A stretch of 13,316 nt of DNA, from contig JBPOHE010000047.1 of assembly GCA_052035915.1 (NCBI GenBank), forward strand, positions 1 through 13,316. The letters run 5' to 3'. Under the pieces are notes generated by a model. It searched no databases. It was not told the origin of the DNA and saw nothing but the letters and a program-made list of their open reading frames with translations. This document shows, in pieces, positions 1 to 7,625 of this stretch. This DNA comes from JBPOHE01 sp052035915 (GTDB taxonomy: Bacteria; Pseudomonadota; Gammaproteobacteria; Chromatiales; Chromatiaceae). The position numbers were made by a program, and so were the translations under genes. Positions within the stretch are counted from its first letter, which is position 1. Every line of letters begins with the position of its first letter.

Positions 1-2
1 AC

Positions 3-638
3 GCCCCCTTGATCGCCGCTCCATTGGCGGGGGCCATCGGCGCGGCCTTTTACGGTGCCATGCAGGTAGCCATCCTGGGTACCCTGGCCGGGATCCTGGC
101 CACCTTCGGCTATGTGGTCTCCATGGCAGAAGAGTCGGCCTTCCTCGGCGTGCTGACGGCCGCCGGCCTGGCGGGAATGGTGATAGGTTCGGGGTTCGGC
201 AACCTCCAGTTGTTTCTGGTCCGGGGGGCGCTGTGCAAGGCCATGGCGGGGATGATCGGCGGTTTGGCGGCCTCGGCGGCGGTGTGGGGGCTGGTGCTCG
301 GCCTCGGCCCACGACTTCCCCTGTGGCTGGAGACCGGCCTGCTGGTCCCTATCACCGGCTCCGTTTATGTGGCCCTGGTGATCCACATCGAACCCAGGTT
401 GGTGGGAAAGGTCCCCGTCCCCATCATGGGCGGTCTGGTGGCCGGGAGCTTGGCCAGCGTCATAGGTACCACCTTCTGGGCGGTGGGTGGCGCGGCGACG
501 GGCTCGGTGGACCCGGTGGTGATCCGGGCCATGGAGACCGCCCTGACACGCTTGCCCCAGGCTATTTTGGGCGGAGCCCTGGGAGGGATCCTGGCCGGTG
601 CGGTGTTGGCGGGTCTCGGCAGGATGCCGGGAGGGTGA
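3..638 (+). CDS. Glycine-rich multi-pass membrane protein, 5' end outside window
   Basis: I do not recognise this protein. The reading frame is open to the first bases of the window, so the true start is probably upstream; a TTG at position 9 is the first possible start inside. About 211 residues are visible, nearly all hydrophobic, with roughly six likely membrane segments rich in Gly and Ala (many small-xxx-small spacings, which favour tight helix packing). Short polar breaks occur around the motifs MAEES, HIEPRLVGK and SVDPVVIRAMETALTRLP. The frame ends in TGA at 636-638. No catalytic motif or named transporter signature is evident. It could be a complete small membrane protein or the C-terminal membrane part of a larger one. 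The 144-nt gap to mrcB suggests it is not tightly coupled to that gene. Confidence 0.6.
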   Translation, partial: APLIAAPLAGAIGAAFYGAMQVAILGTLAGILATFGYVVSMAEESAFLGVLTAAGLAGMVIGSGFGNLQLFLVRGALCKAMAGMIGGLAASAAVWGLVLGLGPRLPLWLETGLLVPITGSVYVALVIHIEPRLVGKVPVPIMGGLVAGSLASVIGTTFWAVGGAATGSVDPVVIRAMETALTRLPQAILGGALGGILAGAVLAGLGRMPGG

Positions 639-782
639 TGGAAAGCCGACCTTTCACATCCACCCATCCGGGGAGATGATGCGGATATCCTCTGTTGCCT
701 TCTGACTGGAATTCATGATTCGCTCGATGTTTCTCTTTGACTTTTTTTCTTGTCCCAGCGCCCGGATGGAGCGGGGGCCGAT

Positions 783-3065
783 ATGAGGCGGGCACGTCAC
801 GGCCTTCTGGGAGGTCTCGGGCTGGCCATGTTGTTCCTCGCCGTGGCCGGCGGTCTCTATCTGCTTTATGTGGATCAGGTCGTCCGCGGCAAATTCGAGG
901 GGAAACGCTGGGCGGTACCGGCCCGGGTGTTTGCCCGTCCGTTGGAGATCTATGCCGGAGCCCCTCTGAGCCTGGAGGAGTTTGCCCGGGAACTGCACTG
1001 GTTGGGCTATCTCCCGGTGGCCGAACCCCGGAGTTCCGGGACCTTTAACCGAACCGGCAATCGGGTGTTGGTGCGCACCCGCGGTTTCGAGTTCTGGGAT
1101 GGGACCGAACCGGAGCGCTTCATCGATGTGCGCTTTAATGAAAACGGCCTGGAACAACTCCAGGATGCGCAGAAAAAAACCGAGATCCCTCTGTTGCGAC
1201 TCGATCCCCCCATGATCGGCAGCCTCTACACCACCCACGCGGAAGACCGGGTACTGCTGCGTCGCCAGGAGATCCCGGATACCCTGATCGCCGCCCTGCT
1301 GGCGGTGGAGGACCGGGATTTCTTCCAACACCATGGGCTGGATCCCAAGGCCATCGCCCGCGCCATGCTGGCGAACATCATGGCGGGCGGCCTGGTGCAG
1401 GGGGGAAGCACCCTCACCCAGCAGTTGGTGAAAAACTTCTTTCTTACCAACGAACGCAGCCTCTGGCGCAAGATCAACGAAGCCTCCATGGCCCTGGTGC
1501 TGGAATGGCACTATTCCAAGGATGAGATCCTGGAGGCTTACTGCAACGAAATCTTTCTCGGTCAGGAAGGCAACCGCGCCATCCACGGCTTCGGTCTGGC
1601 CAGTCACTGGTATTTCGGTCGTCCCCTGAAAGAGTTGGATCTCCCCCGCCTGGCCCTGCTGGTGGGGCTGGTCAAGGGGCCGTCCTACTACGAGCCCCGC
1701 CGCCATCCAGACCGCGCCAAGAGTCGACGCGATCTGGTCATCGGCGTGCTGCTGGAACAGGGTCTGATCACCAAGGACCAGGCGGACCGCGCCATAGCCA
1801 CGCCACTGGGGGTGACCACCCAGGCCGGACGGGCGAACGGGGCCTATCCGGCCTTCATGGACCTGGTGCGTCGCCAATTGCGACGGGACTACCGGGAGGA
1901 AGACCTCACCTCGGAGGGGTTGCGCATCTTCACCACCCTGGACCCCCAGGCGCAGACCCAGGCCGAGCAGACCCTGGCCCGCGAGCTGCCCGCCCTGGAG
2001 CGGACCAAGGGAAAGAAAATCAACGACCTCGAAGGCGCCGCCGTGGTCGTCAGCTCTTCCGGCGGAGAGGTCCTGGCGCTGGTGGGTGGACGGGATCCCG
2101 ACTACGCCGGTTTCAACCGGGCGCTGGATGCGGTGCGGCCCATAGGTTCACTGGTCAAGCCGGTAGTCTATCTACAGGCCTTGTCGCAACCGCAACGTTA
2201 CTCCCTGGTCACCAAGCTCTCGGACACCCCGCTGCGGATCAAGGGTTCCCGCGGCGAGGCCTGGAGTCCGAACAACTACGATCGCAAGCCCCATGGGGAG
2301 ATCCCCCTGTTCTCCGCCCTGAGCCATTCCTACAACCTGGCCACGGTGCGGCTGGGCCTGGATCTGGGCGTCAAACCGGTCGCCGAGTCCCTGCAAAAAC
2401 TGGGGGCGACCCGCCCCTTCGAGGCCTATCCCTCGATGCTGCTGGGTTCGGTCTCCCTCAGCCCGATCGAGGTGGCCCAGATCTACCAGACGATCGCCGC
2501 CGGTGGTTTCCGCTCCCCCCTGCGGGCCATCAGGGAGATCATGGATGCCTCGGGAAAGGCCCTGCACCGCTACCCGCTCCAGGTCGACCGGGTGGCTGAC
2601 AGCCAGGGGGTCTATCTCCTGACCTGGGCGATGCAGGAGGTGGTGCGGAGCGGGACCGGGAAACCCCTGGAAAAGAAACTGGGGGCCGCTTTGCGCATCG
2701 CGGGCAAGACCGGCACCACGGATGAACTGCGGGATAGCTGGTTCGCCGGTTTCAGCGGCGACAAGGTGGCGGTCGCCTGGGTCGGGCGGGACGACAATCA
2801 GCCGGCCGGCTTGAGCGGCGCCCAGGGGGCCATGGTGGTATGGGGCGAGATGATGCAACGCCTGCATCCGCTGCCCCTCAACCCAGTCATGCCGGAAGGG
2901 GTGGATTTTGCTACCGTTGATCTTGCCACCGGCATGTTGACCGACCAACATTGCGAGACGGCCCGCCGCCTGCCCTTCATCAGGGGTTCGGTGCCCAGGT
3001 TGGCCGGCAATTGCGGTGGCGAAACGCCAGAAGATACCTATTACCAGAGGTGGTCAGACCAATGA
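783..3065 (+). CDS. mrcB: Penicillin-binding protein 1B (bifunctional peptidoglycan synthase)
   Basis: Class A PBP that polymerises lipid II into glycan strands and cross-links the peptides on the outer face of the inner membrane. With the ATG at 783 it has 760 residues, in the family range. One N-terminal membrane anchor lies at about residues 8-30, then a UB2H-like region (about 50-140). The GT51 domain shows EDRDFF with catalytic Glu176 and GGSTLTQQLVKNFF (207-220). The transpeptidase domain has all three signatures: SxxK (Ser456-Lys459, in GSLVKP), SxN (Ser516-Tyr-Asn518) and KTGTT (642-646). A TTG at 750 would add 11 residues, but it has no Shine-Dalgarno and follows a T-tract; the ATG at 783 has GGAG at 768-771. 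The stop overlaps the next start. UB2H in PBP1b is the docking site for outer-membrane lipoprotein activators, which fits the following gene. Confidence 0.96.
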   Translation: MRRARHGLLGGLGLAMLFLAVAGGLYLLYVDQVVRGKFEGKRWAVPARVFARPLEIYAGAPLSLEEFARELHWLGYLPVAEPRSSGTFNRTGNRVLVRTRGFEFWDGTEPERFIDVRFNENGLEQLQDAQKKTEIPLLRLDPPMIGSLYTTHAEDRVLLRRQEIPDTLIAALLAVEDRDFFQHHGLDPKAIARAMLANIMAGGLVQGGSTLTQQLVKNFFLTNERSLWRKINEASMALVLEWHYSKDEILEAYCNEIFLGQEGNRAIHGFGLASHWYFGRPLKELDLPRLALLVGLVKGPSYYEPRRHPDRAKSRRDLVIGVLLEQGLITKDQADRAIATPLGVTTQAGRANGAYPAFMDLVRRQLRRDYREEDLTSEGLRIFTTLDPQAQTQAEQTLARELPALERTKGKKINDLEGAAVVVSSSGGEVLALVGGRDPDYAGFNRALDAVRPIGSLVKPVVYLQALSQPQRYSLVTKLSDTPLRIKGSRGEAWSPNNYDRKPHGEIPLFSALSHSYNLATVRLGLDLGVKPVAESLQKLGATRPFEAYPSMLLGSVSLSPIEVAQIYQTIAAGGFRSPLRAIREIMDASGKALHRYPLQVDRVADSQGVYLLTWAMQEVVRSGTGKPLEKKLGAALRIAGKTGTTDELRDSWFAGFSGDKVAVAWVGRDDNQPAGLSGAQGAMVVWGEMMQRLHPLPLNPVMPEGVDFATVDLATGMLTDQHCETARRLPFIRGSVPRLAGNCGGETPEDTYYQRWSDQ

Positions 3066-3889
3066 TGCTTCCAACCCGGCTCCCCTTGATCATGCTTGGT
3101 TTGGCGATGCTCGCCGCCGGCTGTAGTTCCGGCGGACGTCGAGAGCTGGCTCCCGTGGTGGACGCCGGCCAAAGCCGGTCGCCGCCCCAAAGCTCAAGCC
3201 GGGGAACCTCCGGCGGCTATCCGCCGCGAACGACCCAAGCCGGGCCAGCCACGCTGGGCCGGGGTGGACAAGGTATCCCGCCCGCGGATACTTCATCCGG
3301 CCCGAGTTTCGAGACCCTGCCGGCGACCACCGAATCGACCTCCACCTGGAGACCACCATCGATGGAGCGCGCCACACCCTTGGCGAGCGGAAACCCGCCC
3401 ACGGCCCCGGCACCGGTCGCGACGGCGGCCGTCCAGCCGCCACCCAGGGAAACCACCCCCTTGGCGACGCCGACGCCCTCTCCCCGCCTGGGTCCGACGC
3501 CCGAGGGGCCATCCGAGCCGCTACAGACAGCGATGCTGAGTAAACCGCCGACCACGGTGCCGAGTGCCCCCAAGGCCTCCTCCGCGGTCACCACCCTGAT
3601 CAAGGAAGCGGATCGCATGCGGGCCGAGGGCGATCTGGGACGGGCCGCCTCGGTCTTGGAGCGCGCCCAACGTATCGAACCCCAGAATCCTTACGTCTGG
3701 AATCGGCTGGCCCATGTGCGTCTGGATCAGGGCCGAACCAGAGAGGCGGCCGAACTGGCGGCGAAATCCAGCAGCCTGGCGGGAGCCGACGAGGGGCTCA
3801 AGCGGGACAATGCCAACCTCATCGCCCTGGCGAAGCAGAAGCAGACCGGATGGCTCGGAATCCACGCCTCCATTCTCAGAGCCAGCTGA
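3062..3889 (+). CDS. TPR lipoprotein, candidate PBP1b activator (LpoP-like)
   Basis: The start ATG at 3062 overlaps the mrcB stop by 4 nt, is followed directly by a second ATG at 3065, and has AGAGGTG at 3046-3052. The 275-residue product begins with a lipoprotein signal peptide: two Arg/Pro-flanked hydrophobic stretches, then LAAGCSS, so Cys21 should be lipidated. Residues at +2 and +3 are Ser, not Asp, favouring outer-membrane sorting. Residues 22 to about 178 are a low-complexity linker rich in Pro, Thr, Ser and Gly. Residues about 179-260 form a short TPR unit (EADRMRAEGDLGRAASVLERA, then WNRLAHVRLDQGRTREAAELA). A TPR lipoprotein in the ponB/mrcB operon is the pattern of LpoP, the PBP1b activator known in Pseudomonas aeruginosa. 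The functional assignment is by architecture and position, not by sequence comparison. It could be another TPR scaffold lipoprotein. Confidence 0.85.
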   Translation: MMLPTRLPLIMLGLAMLAAGCSSGGRRELAPVVDAGQSRSPPQSSSRGTSGGYPPRTTQAGPATLGRGGQGIPPADTSSGPSFETLPATTESTSTWRPPSMERATPLASGNPPTAPAPVATAAVQPPPRETTPLATPTPSPRLGPTPEGPSEPLQTAMLSKPPTTVPSAPKASSAVTTLIKEADRMRAEGDLGRAASVLERAQRIEPQNPYVWNRLAHVRLDQGRTREAAELAAKSSSLAGADEGLKRDNANLIALAKQKQTGWLGIHASILRAS

Positions 3890-3933
3890 GCTCGCCCACG
3901 CCATCCTTGGCGGCGGATCGGCGTGAGTCATCC

Positions 3934-3959
3934 CCCCGGCCCCGGGGTGGGAGCCGGGG
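3934..3959 (+). other. GC-only hairpin between lipoprotein gene and helicase
   Basis: CCCCGGC (3934-3940) and GCCGGGG (3953-3959) are exact inverted copies around a 12-nt loop. There is no T-tract after it, so a standard intrinsic terminator is unlikely. It lies in the 101-nt gap before the preferred helicase start, where it could slow ribosomes or affect the mRNA, or simply reflect high GC content. Confidence 0.35.
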
Positions 3960-3990
3960 TTCCCCTCCTGGGCACATATCCCCGTCGCCG

Positions 3991-5940
3991 GTGAGCGAGC
4001 TTGCCGCGATCTTCGGTCCCAAGGGGCCGTTGGCCCGGGATATCCCAGGCTATCGCTTTCGGCCCCAGCAACTGGCCATGGCCGAGGCGGTGGCCGAGAC
4101 CCTGGCCAATGGCGGCATTCTGGTCAGCGAGGCGGGCACGGGCACCGGCAAAACCTTCGCCTATCTCGTCCCCGCCCTGCTATCCGGTCGCAAACTGCTC
4201 CTTTCCACCGGCACCAAGAATCTCCAGGAACAACTCTTCCATCGGGATCTGCCCCAGGTGCGCAAGGCCCTGGGGAGCGGCGCCCGTATCGCCTTGTTGA
4301 AAGGCCGGGGAAACTATCTCTGTCGCCATCGGCTGGATATCGCCCAGATCGATTCCCGGCGGGACGCGGCCATCAGCGCCCGTCAACTGGCCCAGATCCG
4401 CACCTGGGCCGGTCGCACCAAGACCGGGGATATCGCCGAATGCACCGGTTTTCCCGAGGACGCCCCGGTCTGGTCCCTGGTCACCTCGACGACGGACAAC
4501 TGTCTGGGGCCCGAATGCCCCAGCTATCAGGGATGCCATCTGCTCGAAGCGAGACGGCGCGCCCAGGAAAGCGACCTGGTCGTCATCAACCATCACCTCC
4601 TCTGCGCCGATTTCGCCATCAAAGACGAAGGCTTCGGCGAATTGTTGCCGGCCACCGACGCCATCCTGGTCGACGAGGCCCATCAATTGCCCGAGGTGGC
4701 GAGCGACTTCTTCGGTACCTCGGTGAGCGCCCGTCAATTCCTGGATCTGTTGCGGGATACCGAGAAGGAATACCAACGGGAGGCCGGGGACTGGCCGGAG
4801 CTGCCGCGCCAATTGGTCAAGGTGGCCGGCCTGGTCCAGGATCTGCGCCTGGCTTTCGGCGCCGAAACCAAACGTGCTCCCTGGCGGGAGATCACCCGGG
4901 ATACCAGGATCGAGGGTGGGTTGAATCATCTGGAGCGGGAACTAGGGCGGCTCGGCACCTTGCTCGATGAGGCGGCTGGGCGCGGCAAGGGACTGGAGGC
5001 CTGCCGACAACGTTGTCAGACCCTCGATCAGCGCCTCGCCCAGGTACGCCGGGAAGAGGATGAGGACCAGATACGCTGGTTCGAGGTCTATCGACAGGGT
5101 TTCCGACTCAGTTCGACCCCGCTGGAGGTGGCGGATCTGTTCCGGGCGCGCATGGCGAGCCAGGCCAAGGCCTGGGTCTTCACCTCCGCGACCCTGGCCG
5201 TGGGGGAGAGTTTCCAGCATTTCACCCGCCAGATCGGCATCGGGGAGGCCAGGACCAATCGCTGGGAGAGTCCCTTCGACTACCCACGACAGGCCCTCTG
5301 CTACCTTCCCGAGGATATGCCCGATCCCAGCGATCCGAGATATATCGCCCGTCTCTGCGAGCTGGCGGAATTGGTGCTGGAGGCGAGCCGAGGCCGCGCC
5401 TTTCTCCTGTTCACCAGTCATCGGGCCTTGCAGCAGGTCGCCGCCAGCCTGGAGGGCCGACTTCCCTTTCCCCTCCTGGTCCAGGGCAGCCTACCGCGCA
5501 ACGAACTCATCGAACGCTTCCGACGCTTGGGCAACGCCGTGCTGCTGGGCACCTCCAGCTTCTGGGAAGGCGTGGATGTGCGGGGCTCCGCCCTCTCCTG
5601 CGTGCTTATCGACAAACTGCCCTTCGCCGCCCCGGACGATCCGGTGTTACAGGCCCGGCTCGACGCCCTGCGCGAGAGGGGAGGCAATCCATTTCTCGAC
5701 TATCAGATTCCCCAGGCCGCCATCGCCCTCAAGCAAGGGGCCGGGCGACTGATCCGGGACGAACAGGACTGCGGGGTGCTGGTCCTCTGCGATCCCCGTC
5801 TGCTGACCAAGGGCTATGGTCGGCTGTTTCTGGATTCACTGCCACCCATGCGCCAAACCCGGAATTTTGCCGAGGTAAAACGGTTTTTCGCGGCGGAAAA
5901 GGCGGCGTCCAGCGCGGCAAAGGGCAAAGCGGAAGACTGA
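3991..5940 (+). CDS. yoaA: YoaA/DinG-family ATP-dependent 5'-3' DNA helicase with FeS cluster
   Basis: XPD-like superfamily 2 helicase. From the GTG at 3991 it has 649 residues, close to E. coli YoaA, and the N-terminus (FGPKGPLARDIPGYRFRPQQ) matches how that family begins. Visible motifs: Walker A AGTGTGKT (48-55), DEAH (228-231), FTSATL, and a motif VI region QGAGRLIRDEQDCGVLVLCD. Four cysteines, Cys111, Cys171, Cys176 and Cys182, sit between Walker A and DEAH with the spacing of a 4Fe-4S ligand set. The frame is open back to an ATG at 3850 inside the lipoprotein gene, but the extra 47 residues are low-complexity Ser/Pro/Arg and not family-like; the GTG lacks a clear Shine-Dalgarno, so the start is not certain. 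In E. coli YoaA works with the HolC subunit of DNA polymerase III in repair of stalled replication, and yoaA also neighbours tsaB there. Confidence 0.92.
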   Translation: MSELAAIFGPKGPLARDIPGYRFRPQQLAMAEAVAETLANGGILVSEAGTGTGKTFAYLVPALLSGRKLLLSTGTKNLQEQLFHRDLPQVRKALGSGARIALLKGRGNYLCRHRLDIAQIDSRRDAAISARQLAQIRTWAGRTKTGDIAECTGFPEDAPVWSLVTSTTDNCLGPECPSYQGCHLLEARRRAQESDLVVINHHLLCADFAIKDEGFGELLPATDAILVDEAHQLPEVASDFFGTSVSARQFLDLLRDTEKEYQREAGDWPELPRQLVKVAGLVQDLRLAFGAETKRAPWREITRDTRIEGGLNHLERELGRLGTLLDEAAGRGKGLEACRQRCQTLDQRLAQVRREEDEDQIRWFEVYRQGFRLSSTPLEVADLFRARMASQAKAWVFTSATLAVGESFQHFTRQIGIGEARTNRWESPFDYPRQALCYLPEDMPDPSDPRYIARLCELAELVLEASRGRAFLLFTSHRALQQVAASLEGRLPFPLLVQGSLPRNELIERFRRLGNAVLLGTSSFWEGVDVRGSALSCVLIDKLPFAAPDDPVLQARLDALRERGGNPFLDYQIPQAAIALKQGAGRLIRDEQDCGVLVLCDPRLLTKGYGRLFLDSLPPMRQTRNFAEVKRFFAAEKAASSAAKGKAED

Positions 5941-6644
5941 TGCGAACCTTGAAGATTCTGGCCATCGAGACGGCCGCGGAGAGTTGCTCGGCGGCCCTGC
6001 TGATCGGGACCGAGGTGCGGGAACGCTTTCTGGTCCAACCCCGGGGTCACTCGGAACTCATCCTCGGCATGATGGATGAACTCCTGGTCGAGGCCGGTCT
6101 ACGTCTCGCCGATCTCGATGCCCTCGCCTTCGGTCGGGGTCCGGGTTCCTTCACCGGGGTGCGCATCGCCACCGGCGTGGTCCAGGGGGCGGCCTTCGCC
6201 GCCGAGCTTCCGGTGGTGCCAATCTCGACCCTGGCGGCCCTGGCCCAAGGCTTGGTCCGAGAATCCGGGGCGCGGCGGATCCTCCCGGCCTTCGATGCCC
6301 GCATGGGCGAGGTCTATTGGGCCGCGTACGAGGTCGGGGAGAGGGGGCTCGTGCACCCATGCCTGGCCGAAGAAGTGGCGACGGCCGACCGGGTCAGCCT
6401 CCCGAGCGGGGGCGATTGGCAAGGGGCCGGAAGCGGTTGGCGCACCTACGGCGCCGTGCTGGGTCAACGCCTGGGCGCCGCCCTGGCCGGGGTCTCTCCG
6501 GATCTCCTCACCAGCGCCCGGGATGTGGCCCTCCTGGGTGCGGATGCTTATGCCCGGGGTCTGGCGGTGGCGGCGGAACTGGCTTTGCCTGTCTATCTGC
6601 GCGACCGGGTGGCCGCCAAGCCGGGTCCGCCGGAGCCGCGATGA
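5940..6644 (+). CDS. tsaB: tRNA t6A37 threonylcarbamoyltransferase complex subunit TsaB
   Basis: Non-catalytic ASKHA-fold partner that, with TsaD and TsaE, transfers threonylcarbamoyl to A37 of ANN-decoding tRNAs in the cytoplasm. The 234 residues match the family length. The N-terminal ILAIETAAESCSAAL strand region and the hallmark GRGPGSFTGVRI (65-76) are present, followed by QGAAFAAELPVVPISTL and DARMGEVYWAAYE, both typical of gammaproteobacterial TsaB. The start ATG shares one base with the helicase stop (TGATG), with GGAAG at 5931-5935, indicating translational coupling. Sequence from about residue 130 on is less conserved, as usual in this family, and ends with the expected PVYLRDRVA segment. 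Confidence 0.95.
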   Translation: MRTLKILAIETAAESCSAALLIGTEVRERFLVQPRGHSELILGMMDELLVEAGLRLADLDALAFGRGPGSFTGVRIATGVVQGAAFAAELPVVPISTLAALAQGLVRESGARRILPAFDARMGEVYWAAYEVGERGLVHPCLAEEVATADRVSLPSGGDWQGAGSGWRTYGAVLGQRLGAALAGVSPDLLTSARDVALLGADAYARGLAVAAELALPVYLRDRVAAKPGPPEPR

Positions 6645-6722
6645 CACAGCCGAACGACGGCTGTCGACATCGGGACCTTCCGCCATGGCTGTATACTATG
6701 ATGAACTCACGACAGGCTTCCC

Positions 6723-6727
6723 AGGAA
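6723..6727 (+). promoter_or_regulatory. Ribosome binding site for the DUF2782 gene
   Basis: AGGAA, 8 nt before the ATG at 6736. It selects this ATG from a frame that stays open far upstream through tsaB. Confidence 0.6.
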
Positions 6728-6735
6728 CGATTCCC

Positions 6736-7074
6736 ATGACGCATTCCCTGCTTGGTTTCCGAGGCTGGCTTAGCCTGCTTCTCCTTGTTCCGTCCCTTGG
6801 GCTCGGGGCCGAAGACACCCCCGCTTCAGCCTCTCCTCCGGACGTGATCCAATCCGTCGATGAGAATATCGAACCCGATGTCCGCATTATCGAAAGCGAG
6901 CGGGGCACCGTGCAGGAATACCACGCCGAGGGCAAGGTCTACATGGTCAAGATCAGCCCCAAAAATGGTCCGCCCTATTATTTGCTGGATACCGATGGGG
7001 ACGGAGTGCTCGACGTCCGTTACAACGATGTCCGTAACATCGCCGTGCCCCAGTGGATTCTCTATAGCTGGTAA
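6736..7074 (+). CDS. Small secreted DUF2782-family protein
   Basis: A 112-residue protein of unknown function. Residues 1 to about 24 are a signal peptide (hydrophobic core LSLLLLVPSLGLG, likely cut near GLGAED). The mature part carries the DUF2782 pattern: PDVRIIESERGTVQEYHAEG, then YMVKISPKNGPPYYLLDTDG with the acidic DTDGDGVLD turn, and a terminal VPQWILYSW. The family is a short periplasmic or membrane-attached domain found mainly in gammaproteobacteria, often beside polA or homoserine kinase; here it follows tsaB by 91 nt instead. The DTDGDG run resembles a calcium-binding loop, but that is only inference. No biochemical role is known to me. Confidence 0.88.
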   Translation: MTHSLLGFRGWLSLLLLVPSLGLGAEDTPASASPPDVIQSVDENIEPDVRIIESERGTVQEYHAEGKVYMVKISPKNGPPYYLLDTDGDGVLDVRYNDVRNIAVPQWILYSW

Positions 7075-7079
7075 AGGTT

Positions 7080-7119
7080 GAGGGACAGCTTCGGGCCAAG
7101 ACTTCCCTCTGTCTTCTTC
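7080..7119 (+). terminator. Possible terminator after the DUF2782 gene
   Basis: GAGGGA (7080-7085) pairs with TCCCTC (7104-7109), followed by the pyrimidine-rich TGTCTTCTTC. The 18-nt loop has a small inner pairing (CTT/AAG). It lies 6 nt after the stop codon, which fits transcription end of the left block, but the stem is short and the tail is not a pure T-run. Confidence 0.35.
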
Positions 7120-7132
7120 TGCCGGTGATACG

Positions 7133-7357
7133 ACCCTGATCCAGGGTGGGATAAGCCGGCACTGAACCCTGAACTCGTTGAACAGCCGAAGGGCGCAACG
7201 CCTCCACCATTTTCTAATCGGTGGATGTGGCGCTTGATGCGCCTTATCCCCCCTGCTTTCTGGATCATCTCGTAGGTTGGGTTGTGTATTTCGCAATCCA
7301 GCACTCCTCGCCGGTGCTGTTTGGAATGTTGGGTTGACGTTGTCAAGCCAACCTACA
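7133..7357. repeat. Nested palindromic intergenic repeats
   Basis: Several inverted repeats are packed here. ACCCTG/CAGGGT (7133-7138, 7142-7147) is a tight hairpin. CAGGGTGGGATAAG (7142-7155) is mirrored by CTTATCCCCCCTG (7243-7255) with one base missing. Inside, GGTGGAT plus GGCGC (7220-7233) faces GCGCC plus ATCCCCC (7239-7252). Further on, GTAGGTTGG (7272-7280) is exactly mirrored by CCAACCTAC (7348-7356). These GGTGGATAAG and GTAGGTTGGGTT cores resemble dispersed palindromic repeats common between genes in proteobacteria. No transposase is present, so these look like repeat copies or decayed remnants. Confidence 0.6.
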
Positions 7358-7391
7358 CAGCGGCATCGCCTTGAGATCGACTCCAGCGCAA

Positions 7392-7426
7392 CTATCCACA
7401 ATGACTGTGCATGAGGCTGTGGATAA
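7392..7426. promoter_or_regulatory. Convergent pair of DnaA-box-like 9-mers
   Basis: CTATCCACA at 7392-7400 is one base off the DnaA consensus TTATCCACA. TGTGGATAA at 7418-7426 is an exact consensus box on the - strand. The two share an exact 8-bp inverted repeat (TATCCACA/TGTGGATA) separated by 17 nt. There is no further box cluster, AT-rich unwinding region or replication gene nearby, so this is not supported as an origin. It may be a DnaA-binding regulatory site or chance. Confidence 0.4.
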
Positions 7427-7613
7427 CTTGGTGGCAACGGTCGGTACCCCTCACCAGCAAAGGATTTCACGCTGGCGGACGATTTTTACTCACCACCGAT
7501 CGCCCCAACCGGGTACCCTCCCTTTTTCCTGGGGCTGAAAATACCCATACTACCGGCATCCGCCCGGGTCCGATCAGCCCTTGGGATGGTCCGGGTTCAT
7601 CCGCTCCTGCCGC
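7427..7613. other. Rest of the intergenic gap, nothing recognised
   Basis: Between the DnaA-like boxes and the MgtC/DUF4010 ribosome binding site I find no credible open frame, no tRNA-like fold and no convincing promoter. A possible -10 (CATACT, 7546-7551) has no acceptable -35 partner. No manganese (yybP-ykoY) riboswitch motif is evident, although such elements can precede TerC genes. Confidence 0.5.
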
Positions 7614-7619
7614 GAGAGG
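7614..7619 (+). promoter_or_regulatory. Ribosome binding site fixing the MgtC/DUF4010 start
   Basis: GAGAGG ends 6 nt before the ATG at 7626. It favours that start over an in-frame TTG at 7581, which lacks such a site and would add 15 non-conserved residues. Confidence 0.65.
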
Positions 7620-7625
7620 TTTCCC

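Noticed and set aside
654..1877. A 407-codon - strand frame opposite mrcB
   Set aside because: The + strand here encodes intact PBP1b transpeptidase/glycosyltransferase motifs; the antisense product has no family features and no ribosome binding site was evident.
2172..2951. A 259-codon - strand frame opposite the mrcB transpeptidase domain
   Set aside because: It mirrors the catalytic KTG and SxN region of a clear gene and shows no domain of its own.
6664..6697. Possible sigma-70 promoter before the DUF2782 gene: TCGACA (6664-6669) and TATACT (6692-6697)
   Set aside because: Each box is 5 of 6, but the spacer is 22 nt, too long for a normal promoter. The -10 alone is suggestive but not enough.
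6641..6739. A 32-codon frame starting at an ATG overlapping the tsaB stop
   Set aside because: No ribosome binding signal beyond coupling and no protein-like character; it ends just inside the DUF2782 gene start.
7392..7426. A chromosomal or plasmid replication origin
   Set aside because: Only two boxes, no AT-rich unwinding region, no iterons, and no dnaA, rep or parAB genes nearby.
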